Assembly (NCBI GenBank): GCA_019322455.1
Contig: JAHWIT010000050.1
Span: 1 to 6,125, forward strand
Direction: 5' to 3'
Source of the DNA: Candidatus Woesearchaeota archaeon
GTDB lineage: Archaea; Nanobdellota; Nanobdellia; Woesearchaeales; WJKL01
Length of the DNA: 6,125 bases
How positions within the stretch are numbered: the stretch's first letter is position 1; every line of letters starts with the position of its first letter. Below, one piece after another: positions 5,628-6,125 of the stretch. A model generated the notes under the pieces. That model was not told the origin of the DNA. It made no database searches and worked only from the letters and a program-made list of their open reading frames with translations. Both the position numbers and the translations under genes were made by a program.

Positions 5628-6125
5628 ATGCAATTGGATTTTAATAAGACGAGAAAATTGCTTGAAAAATATAAATTTCCTTTAGTAGATTCTTTTTTAG
5701 CAAAAACACCAGAAGAACTGATTAAATTTTCTCAAAAGACTGGTTTTCCTGTTGTGCTAAAAATTTCTTCTCCTGACATTATTCATAAAAGTGATATTGG
5801 AGGAGTAAAGACTGGAATAGAGAATGAAGAAGAATTAATTAAGGCTTATGATGAGATTATTAAGAATGTTAAAAAGAAAAACAAAAGAGCAAAGATTGAT
5901 GGTGTTTTAATACAGAGAATGGAGCAAGGAATAGAGGTTATTGTTGGAGTTAAAAAAGATCCTCAGTTTGGTGCTACAATTTTATTTGGTTTAGGGGGGG
6001 TTTTTGTTGAGGTATTAAGAGATGTGTCACTTAGAATTGCTCCTGTTGATAAAAAGGAGGCCTTAGAAATGATGAGAGAAATAAAAGGTTATAAGATTTT
6101 AGAAGGCGTTAGAGGAAAGAAAGCT
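5628..6125 (+). CDS. acdB: Acetyl-CoA synthetase (ADP-forming), beta subunit / ATP-grasp domain, 3' end outside the window
   Basis: This is the ATP-grasp chain of the ADP-forming acyl-CoA synthetase, which in archaea conserves energy by turning acyl-CoA, ADP and phosphate into acid, CoA and ATP in the cytoplasm. The first 166 codons are present and the frame is open at the edge. FPVVLKISSPDIIHKSDIGG (residues 40-59) is a family hallmark; K45 is the likely nucleotide-contacting lysine and H53 the conserved His thought to take part in phosphoryl transfer. QRMEQGIEVIVGVKKDPQFG (96-115) and LFGLGGVFVEVLRDVSLRIA (119-138) are further ATP-grasp signatures. Separate beta chains are about 230 residues, so roughly a quarter is missing. 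Since the protein begins directly with ATP-grasp sequence, it is a separate subunit or a beta-first fusion rather than the alpha-first form. It is divergent from trmB and has its own TATA box. A G7 run at 5994-6000 encodes G-G-V without loss of frame. Confidence 0.93.
   Translation, partial: MQLDFNKTRKLLEKYKFPLVDSFLAKTPEELIKFSQKTGFPVVLKISSPDIIHKSDIGGVKTGIENEEELIKAYDEIIKNVKKKNKRAKIDGVLIQRMEQGIEVIVGVKKDPQFGATILFGLGGVFVEVLRDVSLRIAPVDKKEALEMMREIKGYKILEGVRGKKA

Noticed and set aside
1..6125. CRISPR array, insertion sequence, tRNA or other structured RNA gene
   Set aside because: No spaced direct repeats, transposase sequence, terminal inverted repeats or tRNA-like segments were seen by eye; nearly all DNA is accounted for by the listed genes.

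Overview
The window is AT-rich, gene-dense DNA that reads as archaeal. Four things support this: a phenylalanyl-tRNA synthetase of the archaeal/eukaryotic-cytosolic type (pheS with N-terminal winged-helix region, short pheT), a TrmB-family regulator, an ADP-forming acyl-CoA synthetase beta chain, and TATA boxes about 26-27 nt upstream of two start codons, as expected for leaderless archaeal mRNAs. The low GC, tight packing and divergent synthetase motifs suggest a DPANN-type lineage (Woesearchaeota/Pacearchaeota-like). That placement is inference from general character, not from a marker comparison.

Layout. Positions 3-1359 (+) hold two overlapping genes. The first is an unrecognised protein with a Lys/Pro-rich basic tail whose 5' end may lie outside the window. 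The second is a MinD/ParA-like ATPase whose start codon lies inside the end of the first. Positions 1351-4522 (-) hold the pheS-pheT operon, 1 nt between the genes, whose 3' end runs tail-to-tail into minD with a 9-bp overlap. Positions 4523-4614 hold the pheS promoter region and a terminator-like hairpin that ends the next gene. Positions 4615-5418 (-) encode a TrmB-type regulator. Positions 5419-5627 are a divergent intergenic region with a promoter for each side, a strong Shine-Dalgarno for trmB, an inverted repeat and an AT palindrome. From 5628 (+) to the window edge is the start of the ADP-forming acetyl-CoA synthetase beta subunit.

How the genes may work together. PheS and PheT form the enzyme that charges tRNA-Phe. 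The TrmB-like protein stands head-to-head with an energy-conserving acyl-CoA synthetase, an arrangement that often marks a regulator and its target. The pheS and trmB upstream regions share an ordered pair of sequence blocks next to their TATA boxes, so these two units may share a control element. The two overlapping genes at the left look like a co-translated pair (ParA/MinD ATPase plus a basic-tailed protein) of unknown task. I see no CRISPR array, insertion sequence, tRNA or rRNA. The most novel material is the unknown-protein/MinD pair, the shared promoter element, and unusual active-site residues in PheS.
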